A model generated the notes under the pieces. It was not told where the DNA came from. It did not search any database and saw nothing but the letters and a program-made list of their open reading frames with translations. A stretch of 64,000 bases of DNA from Streptomyces griseoruber (lineage in GTDB: Bacteria; Actinomycetota; Actinomycetes; Streptomycetales; Streptomycetaceae), in the NCBI RefSeq assembly GCF_001514205.1, contig NZ_KQ948765.1, forward strand, positions 187,862-251,861. The letters run 5' to 3'. Position numbers and translations under genes: made by a program. Positions 49,868 through 58,012 of this stretch are shown here, in pieces. Each line of letters opens with the position of its first letter. Position 1 is the stretch's first letter.

Positions 49868-49982
49868 ACTAGATCTTGCGCCCGGCCGTGCAGGGATGCT
49901 CTGCGCCCCGACGGGGTAGCTACCGGCTCCGAAGGCGGTTCCCGCGAGCCGCCCGAAAGCCCCCTGCCGAGGTGGAGCGGAC

Positions 49983-50342
49983 ATGACGCCACCGGCCAAT
50001 CCCCACGCCCGTACTCGTGTCAACGGCCCCTGCACCGTGGTGGAGCTGACGGGCGAGATAGACCTGGCGACGGCCGGGTTCGTCGCGGACCAGCTCGACG
50101 CGGTGACGGCCGCGGCGGCCGTCGACGTCCTGGTCGATCTGCGCGGGGTGGGGTTCTTCGACTGTTCGGGGCTGCGGGTGCTGTGCCGGGCTCAGGACCG
50201 GGCGGTACGCGGCGGCGGCCGCCTGCGGGTCGTCTGCGACCAGCCGTCTCTGCACCGGCTGTTCCGCGCGACCGGCCTGCTGGGCCGCTTCCCGCCGCTC
50301 GCCTCGCTCCCCGACGGTGTCACGGACAACCGTACGGAATGA
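49983..50342 (+). CDS. STAS-domain anti-sigma-factor antagonist
   Basis: A 119-residue single STAS domain (about 12-105). CTVVELTGEIDLATAGFVAD is the first strand-helix, and DVLVDLRGVGFFDCSGLRVL contains the loop with the phosphorylatable serine (the S of DCSG). The N-terminus and end are short. It should switch partners between an anti-sigma kinase and its target, with a SpoIIE-type phosphatase removing the phosphate. Three such phosphatases are in this window; which one pairs with it is unknown. Terminated by the hairpin at 50344. Confidence 0.9.
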   Translation: MTPPANPHARTRVNGPCTVVELTGEIDLATAGFVADQLDAVTAAAAVDVLVDLRGVGFFDCSGLRVLCRAQDRAVRGGGRLRVVCDQPSLHRLFRATGLLGRFPPLASLPDGVTDNRTE

Positions 50343-50343
50343 C

Positions 50344-50389
50344 CCCAGGGGCCGGCGGGCGGCCCCACTCCGCCCGTCCGGCCCCTGGG
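50344..50389 (+). terminator. Long hairpin after the STAS gene
   Basis: CCCAGGGGCCGG (50344-50355) pairs with CCGGCCCCTGGG (50378-50389) in a perfect 12-bp stem. Inside it GGGCGG and CCGCCC extend the pairing. It starts 2 nt after the STAS stop. Confidence 0.8.
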
Positions 50390-50481
50390 TTACGAGATCA
50401 CGGTCGTCCCGTGTCCATTGGCCCGCACTCCCCACGTCACGGGCCGGTCACTGCGTCCACGGGAGCCACGCGATCCCGGTC

Positions 50482-50916
50482 TCAGAAGGCGAAGAGACTG
50501 CTCCCGGCAGCGTTCTTCACACATTCGTTGGCGAAGGTGCGCTCATAGGCGACCCGCCTGCCCTGCCACACTCCGTCGACGGTGACGACGACCGGGGAGT
50601 ACTGCTTGGTGCACATCGCATCGCCCGGGCCCGCGAGGGCGTCCAGGTCGCCGCCGGCGGCGCGCAGTTCCGCACAGGCGAGCGCGGCCGCGGGGTGGGT
50701 GCCGGAGGGTCCCGGCGCACAGCTCAGGGTGACCGCACGGGCGGCACCCACCGTGGCGGCGCTCTCGCCGTGGGCCAGGGTCAGCACCAGGGCGGACGGG
50801 GCGTAGAGCGAGGCGGGGGCGGCGGCCGGGGCGGCGAGCGCGGCCCCGGTCAGGGGTGCGCAGACGGTGGCGGCCGTGAGGCCGAGGGTCGCCGCCCAGC
50901 GCGCGGTGTTCCGCAT
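50482..50916 (-). CDS. Subtilisin inhibitor-like protein (SSI family), P1 Lys
   Basis: A 144-residue secreted protease inhibitor, exactly the length of Streptomyces SSI precursors. The signal peptide ([20 protein letters not shown]) precedes a mature chain starting near residue 32. Cys66, Cys81, Cys102 and Cys132 keep the family spacing of 15 and 30 for two disulfides. The inhibitory loop is [19 protein letters not shown], placing Lys104 at P1 where classical SSI has Met, so trypsin-like enzymes as well as subtilisins are probably inhibited. ATG at 50916 was chosen because GGAAGG lies 9 nt upstream. It may restrain the streptogrisin-type protease or protect against invaders. Confidence 0.93.
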   Translation of the reverse strand: MRNTARWAATLGLTAATVCAPLTGAALAAPAAAPASLYAPSALVLTLAHGESAATVGAARAVTLSCAPGPSGTHPAAALACAELRAAGGDLDALAGPGDAMCTKQYSPVVVTVDGVWQGRRVAYERTFANECVKNAAGSSLFAF

Positions 50917-51251
50917 TGTGTGCATCCTTCCGCTCGATTTCGGGGGTGTGCCGGCCGGCCCGATCGGAGCCGAACCCGGCGACCGCGAGTCTGCCGAGTC
51001 CGCCGCCGAAACTCACATCGACCCCATGCGTTTCAGTAACCTTGCGTATTGAATCAGTGGCGTGAAGTCACGGAATTCGAACGTTCCAACCCCGGAAGCA
51101 AGCGCTTCATGATTTCTACGGCCGGCCAGATGGCCGGTTCCGATGGGTTCGTTAATCGGCCTGAAACATTCCGCTCCTGCCCTCTTTCCGCTCTCGGCTG
51201 ACCCCTTCGCGACCCCTTGTGTTCATGGACCAGCAGAGTAATCGTCATTAC

Positions 51252-51827
51252 ATGATTACTTCGGAGCAGAGGGACAAGCTGAGGGGCTGGTTCGCCGGGC
51301 GGCTGCCCGACGACCTGTTCGAGGAACTCGTCGAGGTCGTCGTGGACCGCGAGGAGATCACCGTGATCGGCCGGGTGGCCGCGCCACGGCTCGCCGGGGA
51401 CGCCCCGGCCGCCGAGCGGGAGGCCGCCGTCACGGCCCGGATCCAGGAGTTCCGGGAGCGCACGCGCGAGGCCCGGATGGCCGTGGCCCGGGACGCCGAG
51501 CACCGGTTCCGCCGCAAGGTGGCGTGGGGTGTGGTGTGCGACGGGGAGCGCGCCCTCTTCACGCATGTCGCGGCGCCGGTGATGACCCGGCTGCGCCAGC
51601 CCGAGCGGCAGGTCCTGGACACGCTGATCGCCGGGGGCGTGGCGCGCAGCCGCAGCGACGCGCTCGCCTGGTGCGTCCGGCTGGTCCAGCGGCACACCGA
51701 CGACTGGCTCACCGAACTGCGCGAGTCGCTGGAGCACGTGCAGCGGGTACGGGCCCAGGGGCCGGACACGGGGGAGGCGGCGGACACCCAGGACGATTCA
51801 TCCGCTCGGGACCAGGAAGAAGGATGA
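51252..51827 (+). CDS. Hypothetical protein with C-terminal ribbon-helix-helix-like segment
   Basis: A 191-residue cytoplasmic protein. The N-terminal helix (ITSEQRDKLRGWFAGRLPDD) and the strand (EVVVDREEITVIGRVAAPRL) are followed by a long charged helix and the end LDTLIAGGVARSRSDALAWC, which resembles a ribbon-helix-helix or CopG-like segment. The start is uncertain: ATG at 51252 is preferred, and upstream candidates are ATG 51225 and GTG 51219, none with a clear ribosome-binding site. No enzyme motif is visible. The stop overlaps a short open frame at 51824 that I did not accept as a gene. Confidence 0.7.
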   Translation: MITSEQRDKLRGWFAGRLPDDLFEELVEVVVDREEITVIGRVAAPRLAGDAPAAEREAAVTARIQEFRERTREARMAVARDAEHRFRRKVAWGVVCDGERALFTHVAAPVMTRLRQPERQVLDTLIAGGVARSRSDALAWCVRLVQRHTDDWLTELRESLEHVQRVRAQGPDTGEAADTQDDSSARDQEEG

Positions 51828-52058
51828 TCCGCCCACGTCGCCCGGTGTTCCCGCGTCTGTCGCGGGTGCAGGCGACCGTGCTGGTCGGTGGGCTGCCGAT
51901 CGCGTGCCTCCTCATCGGCCGGTTCGGCCCGGACCCCGTACGGTCCATCCCCACCCGGCCCTGCCGCGGCTGTCCCCCGAGCCCCCAGCGCTGTACGGCC
52001 CCGAGGGCGCGGCGGGTGCCGGAGGGGCGTTGTCAGACCCTGCCTCTACCGTGCGGGC

Positions 52059-52778
52059 ATGACTCATTTCGTGCTGGTGGCAGGTGCGTTCCTCGGTGGG
52101 TGGGCCTGGGACGAGGTGGCGGCGGAGTTGCGCGCCGCCGGGGACGAGGCCCATCCCCTGACGCTGTCCGGGCTCGCCGAGCGGGCCGCGGAGCCCGCGG
52201 GGCAGCGGACGCATGTGCGGGACGTCGTGGCCGAGGTGGAGCGCCTCGGCCTGCGGGACGTGGTGCTGGTCGGGCACAGCTACTCGGGGATCCCGGTGGG
52301 CCAGGCGGCCGAGCGGATCGGCGACCGGCTCCGAAGGGTCGTGTACGTGGACGCGAGTGTGCCCTTCGACGGGGAGTCCTTCCTGTCGAGCTGGCCGAGC
52401 GACCACGTCCGTGCGTCGATCGAGGCGAACGACGGCAGCTGGCCCCCGCCCGGCGCCGACGACTACGCGGGCCAGGAACTGACCGACGAGCAGATCGCCG
52501 GGATACTCGCCCGGGGCACCGCCCACCCCGGCGCCACCCTCACCGAAGGGGCGGAGCTGAAGGGTTCCGCGGGCGATCTCCCCTCGACGTACATCAAGTG
52601 CCTGCTCGACGGGGACGCCCCGCCGCCGGCCGTGGCGGAACTCCTCAAGGGCGAGAACTGGGAGCTGGTGGAGCTGGACACCGGCCACTGGCCGATGTTC
52701 TCCCGCCCCCGTGAACTGGCCCGGATCCTGCGCGAGTCGGCCGCCGGTCACCAGGGCCTGTCCCAGCCCTCCTCCTAG
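52059..52778 (+). CDS. Alpha/beta hydrolase
   Basis: A 239-residue alpha/beta hydrolase of the small esterase type. The start MTHFVLVAGAFLGGWAWDEV is typical, the nucleophile is Ser74 in VLVGHSYSGIPV, and the catalytic histidine is in DTGHWPMFS near the C-terminus. The acidic member is probably the Asp of VVYVDASVPF or of a later loop. No signal peptide; substrate unknown (many relatives act on salicylate-type or methyl esters). ATG at 52059; a promoter element was not recognised. It is followed by the convergent sigma-like gene. Confidence 0.9.
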   Translation: MTHFVLVAGAFLGGWAWDEVAAELRAAGDEAHPLTLSGLAERAAEPAGQRTHVRDVVAEVERLGLRDVVLVGHSYSGIPVGQAAERIGDRLRRVVYVDASVPFDGESFLSSWPSDHVRASIEANDGSWPPPGADDYAGQELTDEQIAGILARGTAHPGATLTEGAELKGSAGDLPSTYIKCLLDGDAPPPAVAELLKGENWELVELDTGHWPMFSRPRELARILRESAAGHQGLSQPSS

Positions 52779-52886
52779 GCGTATCGGCCCGTCTACGGCC
52801 TCGGCCCGGACGGACGGCCCGGCGTCGAGCACGTCGTCCGCTGTCCGCCGGCCGAGTTCGGCCTCACGCCGGCCCCTCGACCGCCC

Positions 52887-54512
52887 TCAGGCCGTCCCCT
52901 CCTCCAGGCCCACCGGCTGGGCCGACGGAGGGGCGTCCGTGCCGGTGACGGCGAGGGAGCCGGGGGTGGCGGCGGCCGTGTCGGGGAGCCAGCGCTGCGC
53001 GTCGGAGCGGTCGCGGACCTTCACCACCACATCGGCGCCCGCCTCGGTGCCGGCGGCGGTCAGGGCGAGGGAGTCGTCCCAGTGGGGCAGCAACTCGCCC
53101 TGGACGGTGAAGTCGTAGCGGACGTCGTCCGCCCGGGCGTCCCCCGCGTCCGCACAGGCGCCGAGGATGACCACACCGGCGTCGGCGTGGGAGTCCACGC
53201 ACAGGTCGGGCTGCGCCGCGCTGCGCAGCTGGCCGTCCTCGGCGTAGGACCACTGCTGGCCGGCCCCGGTGCCGCACGCGGCGAGTTCGAGGGCCGCGCC
53301 GGCCTCGGCCTCGCCCCGGATGTCCAGGCAGAGGTCGGCGTCGGCCTCGCGCAGCCTGGTCCGCTGGGGTGCGGTGGGCAGTTGGACGGTGCCGGGGGTG
53401 GTCGGGGAGGCACCGGCGGCCGGGGTGTCGGTGCCCGGGACGACACCGCTGGTGGAGGCGGCCGGGTCGGCGCCGCCGTCGTCCAGCCACATCCCGGCGG
53501 CGAGCAGACCGGTCAGCAGCCCGGCGGAGGCGAGCCCCACACCCGTGAACAGGGCGCGCGGGGAGCGCGCTTCGCCGGATGCGCGGCGGCGCGGCGAGGG
53601 GATGCGGGAGAGCAGGGTCCCGCCGCGCGGCCGGCCACCCCGGTGCCGGGCGGAGCCCCTCAGCCGTACGGGCTGCTGGGCCCGGCCGGGGCGGGAGTCG
53701 TGGTAGCGGCGGGCGCCCCAGCCGAGGACGGCCTCGGCGAGCAGCACGCCGAGCGCGTTCTCGAAGTGCCCGAGCTGTTCGGCGGCGGCACGGCAGTAAC
53801 GGCACTCGTCGAGGTGCCTGCGGACGTCCGGCAGCAGTTCGCCGCCGCGCCGGATGGGCACGTCGAGAAGGCGGTTGTAGAAGCGGCACTCCTTGCTCGG
53901 GGCGAGTTCCCGGTGGGCGCGGACCAGACCCTCGCGGAGCTTGTCCCGGGCCTGTTCGTAGGCGCCGGTGACCATCTCGGTGTCCATGCCGAGCAGTCCG
54001 GCGGCCGCCGGGATCGACTCCGCCTCGACCTCCACGTGCCACAGGACGCAACGGGCGACCGCGGGCAGGCTCTGGAAGGAGCGCTCGGCGAGCACCCGGT
54101 TGTCCGGGGTCATCGACTTCGCGGCGCGCATGCCCCGGGCTCCGGCGGGCTTCGTCAGCACGGGCAGCACGCCGGATATGTTCTCGTCGGCGGCCCAGAG
54201 CCGGGCCATGTCCCGCACGGTCACCAGCAGCCGGGGCCGCAGCGCGGTGCCCGGCTCGCCCAGCTTCAGCCGGTCGAAGACCTGGTGGACGGCGGCCGCG
54301 GTGAGCATGTTCGAGACATTCCCGGAGGACGCGAGGCAGATCACCGCGTACTCGTGGACCGGCCGCCAGTGCCGGGCGATCAGCACCGCGGTGGACTGGG
54401 CGACCTCGCTGTCCGTGCCGCCACGGATCCCTGCGGCGAGGGACTCGTCGGATTCTCCGGGGCCACCGCCGGGCGGCGGGTAGGGAGGGCGAGGCGGCTG
54501 GGCGGTCGGCAC
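52887..54512 (-). CDS. Sigma-like / zinc-finger / membrane / ricin fusion protein
   Basis: A 541-residue protein with an unusual order. Residues 20-110 resemble sigma-70 region 2 (LAAGIRGGTDSEVAQSTAVL), and 140-202 resemble region 4 (FQSLPAVARCVLWHVEVEAE, GLLGMDTEMVTGAYEQARDK). An anti-sigma-type zinc motif is at 233-240 (HLDECRYC: His233, Cys237, Cys240). One membrane helix follows (about 320-342, FTGVGLASAGLLTGLLAAGM), then an external linker rich in Thr/Pro and a ricin-type trefoil (about 388-510, with a QxW motif GQQWSYA). It starts with GTG at 54512. It could be a membrane-tethered regulator sensing carbohydrate; I infer this from the domain order only. Confidence 0.85.
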   Translation of the reverse strand: MPTAQPPRPPYPPPGGGPGESDESLAAGIRGGTDSEVAQSTAVLIARHWRPVHEYAVICLASSGNVSNMLTAAAVHQVFDRLKLGEPGTALRPRLLVTVRDMARLWAADENISGVLPVLTKPAGARGMRAAKSMTPDNRVLAERSFQSLPAVARCVLWHVEVEAESIPAAAGLLGMDTEMVTGAYEQARDKLREGLVRAHRELAPSKECRFYNRLLDVPIRRGGELLPDVRRHLDECRYCRAAAEQLGHFENALGVLLAEAVLGWGARRYHDSRPGRAQQPVRLRGSARHRGGRPRGGTLLSRIPSPRRRASGEARSPRALFTGVGLASAGLLTGLLAAGMWLDDGGADPAASTSGVVPGTDTPAAGASPTTPGTVQLPTAPQRTRLREADADLCLDIRGEAEAGAALELAACGTGAGQQWSYAEDGQLRSAAQPDLCVDSHADAGVVILGACADAGDARADDVRYDFTVQGELLPHWDDSLALTAAGTEAGADVVVKVRDRSDAQRWLPDTAAATPGSLAVTGTDAPPSAQPVGLEEGTA

Positions 54513-54921
54513 TGAGCGGTTCCTTTGGTACGTACCTGATGGCGCGACGGGGAGCGTGTACTCGCCCCACAGGCGTCACACAGAGACCCGGCCGTCACCC
54601 CCCGCTCGGAAGGTTCACCATTGCACAACTGAGTCGTGCGCAACAAGGCGCGGCGACATCCTGCCCGTTGTTGAAAAAATGTCGACGACAAGGGCACGTG
54701 AATGCCCCGCGGCACGCCTTTCGTCCGTTCTTGCGCCCCGTGTGAACCAGACACACGCGCCGGCCTCCCGCGCACCTTCCCGGGGAGTGCGGCGCAGTAG
54801 TGGACTGGAACCCGGCCACTTCCTCGGAGGCCCCGCGCAGGACGGCGGCTCTTCTGCGCGCCCCGGCCGCCGGCCCTGTTCCTCCCGCCCTGGGCCGGCG
54901 GCCCACAACCGTGCGGTACGG
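54513..54921. other. Gene-free region between the sigma-like gene and the toxin gene
   Basis: The 409 nt hold the upstream region of the minus-strand sigma-like gene and the 3' flank of the toxin gene. A perfect palindrome GGTACGTACC lies at 54528-54537, just upstream of the sigma-like gene's GTG (15 nt from its start), and may be an operator. A short A-run (GTTGAAAAAATGTCGACGAC) is at 54668-54687. Open frames here are arginine-rich shadows. I recognise no gene. Confidence 0.5.
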
Positions 54922-55299
54922 CTATATCTGCCAGGACCGCAGCCGGTCCGCCGCGCCGTACACATCGGTCTTGCCGTCGATGAGGTCACGGGCGAGGTCG
55001 ACGAGCGCGCCGTAGGGCGGGTCGATGCCGACGCCGCTGACGAACATGTAGGCCACCGCGGTCGCGCAGGCGAACCGGGCGTTGGCCGACGGCAGGGGCT
55101 TGAGCAGGGCGAGGGTGTGCAGCAGGGCGGCGGCCCGCCAGGCCGGGTCGGAGTCGACGCCGAGCCGGGGCGGATCCACCCGGTGCCGGGCGACGGCCGC
55201 GACCAGGGCGGAGAAGTCGTTGACGGTGGGCTGGTCCGGCAGGACCTCTTCGTGGCGCTGGAGCAGCCAGGGCACGTCGATGTGGATGACGGGTGTCAT
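54922..55299 (-). CDS. Doc/Fic-type toxin with degenerate active site
   Basis: A 125-residue all-helical protein with the plan of Doc toxins (IDVPWLLQRHEEVLPDQPTV at the start). The Fic loop, usually HPFxxGNGR, reads LKPLPSANARFACATAVAYM at residues 66-85: the catalytic histidine and most of GNGR are absent, though the position and length fit. Related Streptomyces proteins are annotated as Fic-type toxin components. It may be a toxin using residual chemistry or may be inactive. The ATG at 55299 starts 3 nt after the antitoxin stop. Antitoxin gene: 55303-55548. Confidence 0.8.
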   Translation of the reverse strand: MTPVIHIDVPWLLQRHEEVLPDQPTVNDFSALVAAVARHRVDPPRLGVDSDPAWRAAALLHTLALLKPLPSANARFACATAVAYMFVSGVGIDPPYGALVDLARDLIDGKTDVYGAADRLRSWQI

Positions 55300-55302
55300 C
55301 GG

Positions 55303-55548
55303 TCAGGCGACCCGCCCCTCGCCCTTGACGGCGGGTTCGTCGTCCGGGAACGCGGCCGCGAACTCGTCGGCGTGCGCGGAGAAGAACCGGCGGAACGCCT
55401 CCGCGCCCTCCTGGAGCGCCCGGTGCCGCGCGATGTCGGCGGCGGCCGCCTCCCGCACGAGTGCCTTCATCGACGTACCGCGTTCCTTGGCGATCTGCCG
55501 CAGGTCCTCCAGCTCGCGATCGCTGAACTCCACATTGAGGGCTGGCAT
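55303..55548 (-). CDS. Ribbon-helix-helix antitoxin of the Doc-like pair
   Basis: An 81-residue protein. The N-terminal strand and helices LNVEFSDRELEDLRQIAKER and GTSMKALVREAAAADIARHR form a ribbon-helix-helix/CopG-like dimer fold that binds DNA. The C-terminal half (AFRRFFSAHADEFAAAFPDD) is amphipathic and should bind the toxin. It is transcribed first, 3 nt before the toxin, the normal order for autoregulated pairs. ATG at 55548. Confidence 0.85.
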   Translation of the reverse strand: MPALNVEFSDRELEDLRQIAKERGTSMKALVREAAAADIARHRALQEGAEAFRRFFSAHADEFAAAFPDDEPAVKGEGRVA

Positions 55549-55632
55549 GCCCTCACGGTACCGCCCGGGTACTTACTCGTAAATATCCCCAGGTCAAGTG
55601 AGTGTCCGGGCGGTACCAAAGGGGTGTCCGGG

Positions 55633-57879
55633 CTATGCCTGGCCCTGGTCCGCCACGAAGGACGCCAGCCGGGCCAGAGCCGCGTTCCAGTTGATCGCGG
55701 TCTCGTTCGTGGACCAGGACTGGATGTCGTCGATGTAGCAGAACTGGCCGACGCACCCCTGGAGTTTGCTCTGCGCGTAGGGGTCCTGGATGCTCGAGTT
55801 CGCGCCGCCCGCGAGGGTGCCCTTCGGCGGCTCCGGGAGGTTCGGGTCGAGCTGGTGGGCGTACCAGCGGCTGTGCTGGTGGTGGGAGGCGACCTCGCCG
55901 TAGCCGGTGACGTAGGAGAGGTTGAGCGCGTTGCGGCCGAGGACGTAGTCCATGCTCTCGACGGCTCCGTCGCGGTACTTCGAGGCGCCGGTGAGGTCGT
56001 AGGCGGTGGCGATGACGACCGCGTTGTTCAGCACCTGGTGGCTGGAGCCCCAGTCGTAGCGGTTGCCGTCGGGGGCGTAGGGCATGCCGTACGGCTGTGC
56101 GGCGAGCGTGGCCAGGTAGGTTTCGGCACCCCGCACCACGGACCTGCGCACCTTGTCGCGGCCGGGCAGCCGGTTGGGGACGAGCGCGAGGTCGAGGCGG
56201 CCGGCGGCGGCCGTGCGGGACCAGTCGAAGCCGGCCGGGACGAAGATGTCGGCGGTGTGCACCGGGGAGCCGAGGACGTGGTCGGCGAACTGCTTCTCGC
56301 CGGTGGTGAGGTACAGCTCGGCGGCCGCCCAGTAGAACTCGTCGGTCGCGTTGCCGTCGTCGTAGGTGCCGCCGCCGTTGCCGTCGTCGGGACTGGCGTG
56401 GACATCGGGGTGCGCCAGGGCCGCCGCCCAGGCCTTGCGGGCCACCGTCAGGGCCTTCGCCGCGAACTCCTTGTCGTAGGGCCGGTAGAGGCGGGCCGCC
56501 TGGGCGGCCGTGGCGGCGAGGTTGAGGGTGGCCGTGGTGGTCGGCGGGTGCAGTTCGCGCTTCTGCGGGTCGGCACTCGGCAGCAGGGGCAGGCCGGTCC
56601 ACTGCTCGTCGTGGACCTTGTGGTGGGCCATTCCGGCGAGGGGCTGTCCGTCCGGTACCTGCATCCTCAGCAGGAACTCCAGTTCCCAGCGGGCCTCGTC
56701 GAGGATGTCCGGGACCTTGTTGCCGCTCTCGGGGAGGGCGAGGGTGCCGTCGCCCAGCGTCGAGGGCCGGCCGGTGCGGGCGTGCAGGGAGCGCTCGTAG
56801 GTGCTGAGCAGCTCCCAGGTGGCTATCCCGCCGTTGACGACGTACTTGCCGTGGTCGCCCGCGTCGTACCAGCCGCCGCTGACGTCGAGGTCGTAGGCGC
56901 AGACTCCCGGCTGGCAGGGAACGCTCGTGTCGCCCTGGTTGGGCGCGACGCCGACATGGCCGGCCGCCCTGCCGTAGCCGGGGCGCAGGTCGTCCCGGAT
57001 CGCGATGCCGCTGCGCTGGGTGTAGTAGTACTTCACGGCGTCCAGCCGCAGCTGCTCGTAGGCGGCCGTGCCGATGTCGAACGGGCGGCTGGTCTCGCCG
57101 TCGGCGACCAGCGTGAGGCCCGTGCCGCGCCCCCGGTAGGCGCCGAAGTCGATGGAGTGGACGTGCTGCCCGGAGGAGACGTCGAGGCCGCGCGGCACGG
57201 TCCAGCCGTGGGCGACCGTCGCCCCGGCGGCGTTCTTCAGCTGCCAGGGCAGCTTCGCGGTCGCCTCGGTGACGAGCGTGGCGTTCTTCGGCCCGGCGGG
57301 CAGATAGGCGACCTGGTTGACGCGCACCCGCGGCCCGGTGTCCGGCTCGTAGACCTCCGGGGGCACCCCGCCGAGCAGCGACACGTCGTCCAGACAGAAC
57401 CGCCACGGCTCGGCGCTGCCCCCGACCTGGAAGGCGACCTGCCCCTGGGTGGAGTCGACCGGCGAGGTGAAGGTGTAGGCGTACGAGTCGCCGGACGCGC
57501 TCAGCACCGGCGTCGCCTCGTACCAGGTGTCGTACGGGGAGACCCCGAGCCCCACGATCGCCCGCACCGTATGGCCCTCGGGCACCCCGGAGGCGGCGAA
57601 GGAGAAGCGGTACGAGGACCCCTTGACCAGGGTGATCGCGTTCTGCCCGAGCGCGGAGTCCCAGCGGTTGACGGTGCCGCCGGGGACGTCCGCGCAGAGG
57701 CGTCCGCCGGACAGGCCGGCGGTGACGTTGCTGGTCCACCAGGGGTCGGCGGTGGTGTCGAAGCCGCCGTTCCTGACCTGCTCGACCTCGTCGGCACCCG
57801 CCTGCCGCACGGGCAGCGCGGTGAGGGCGGCGCCCAGCAGGGCCGCGAGGGACAGCAGGGCGGTTCTGCGTCGTTTCAC
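55633..57879 (-). CDS. Secreted GH9 cellulase with N-terminal CBM-like domain
   Basis: A 748-residue exported endoglucanase-type enzyme. Signal peptide ([20 protein letters not shown], end near residue 30), a CBM4/9-like beta-sandwich (about 35-170), an immunoglobulin-like module (about 185-270) and a GH9 barrel (about 275-740). Asp339 and Asp342 in [11 protein letters not shown] are the base/nucleophile pair and Glu726 in [11 protein letters not shown] is the acid; [12 protein letters not shown] matches the family histidine signature. The GTG at 57879 follows GAGGAG by 7 nt; a longer frame to ATG 57901-57903 would run into the CebR box. It degrades cellulose extracellularly; the perfect CebR box indicates cellobiose/cellotriose induction. 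Confidence 0.92.
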   Translation of the reverse strand: MKRRRTALLSLAALLGAALTALPVRQAGADEVEQVRNGGFDTTADPWWTSNVTAGLSGGRLCADVPGGTVNRWDSALGQNAITLVKGSSYRFSFAASGVPEGHTVRAIVGLGVSPYDTWYEATPVLSASGDSYAYTFTSPVDSTQGQVAFQVGGSAEPWRFCLDDVSLLGGVPPEVYEPDTGPRVRVNQVAYLPAGPKNATLVTEATAKLPWQLKNAAGATVAHGWTVPRGLDVSSGQHVHSIDFGAYRGRGTGLTLVADGETSRPFDIGTAAYEQLRLDAVKYYYTQRSGIAIRDDLRPGYGRAAGHVGVAPNQGDTSVPCQPGVCAYDLDVSGGWYDAGDHGKYVVNGGIATWELLSTYERSLHARTGRPSTLGDGTLALPESGNKVPDILDEARWELEFLLRMQVPDGQPLAGMAHHKVHDEQWTGLPLLPSADPQKRELHPPTTTATLNLAATAAQAARLYRPYDKEFAAKALTVARKAWAAALAHPDVHASPDDGNGGGTYDDGNATDEFYWAAAELYLTTGEKQFADHVLGSPVHTADIFVPAGFDWSRTAAAGRLDLALVPNRLPGRDKVRRSVVRGAETYLATLAAQPYGMPYAPDGNRYDWGSSHQVLNNAVVIATAYDLTGASKYRDGAVESMDYVLGRNALNLSYVTGYGEVASHHQHSRWYAHQLDPNLPEPPKGTLAGGANSSIQDPYAQSKLQGCVGQFCYIDDIQSWSTNETAINWNAALARLASFVADQGQA

Positions 57880-57902
57880 GTCCGGCTCCTCGATCCATGT
57901 CA

Positions 57903-57916
57903 TGGGAGCGCTCCCA
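57903..57916. promoter_or_regulatory. Perfect CebR operator
   Basis: TGGGAGCGCTCCCA is the canonical 14-bp CebR palindrome. It lies 23 nt upstream of the chosen GH9 start. CebR, the cellobiose/cellotriose-responsive LacI-family repressor of Streptomyces, is not encoded in this window. Confidence 0.92.
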
Positions 57917-58012
57917 AACAGGCGCGGGGAATATGCTTGTCCCAGTCATGACACCGCGTCAACGGTCCGGACGAGAACGGAAAGCCCTCCCCCGCCCGGA
58001 CCGCGGTCCCGG

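Noticed and set aside
51824..52714. Open frame beginning ATG at 51824 that overlaps the upstream stop (ATGA)
   Set aside because: The first 25 residues could look like a short hydrophobic stretch, but the frame then runs antagonistically through the alpha/beta hydrolase gene with arginine-rich, low-complexity sequence. No ribosome-binding site stands out beyond the upstream gene.
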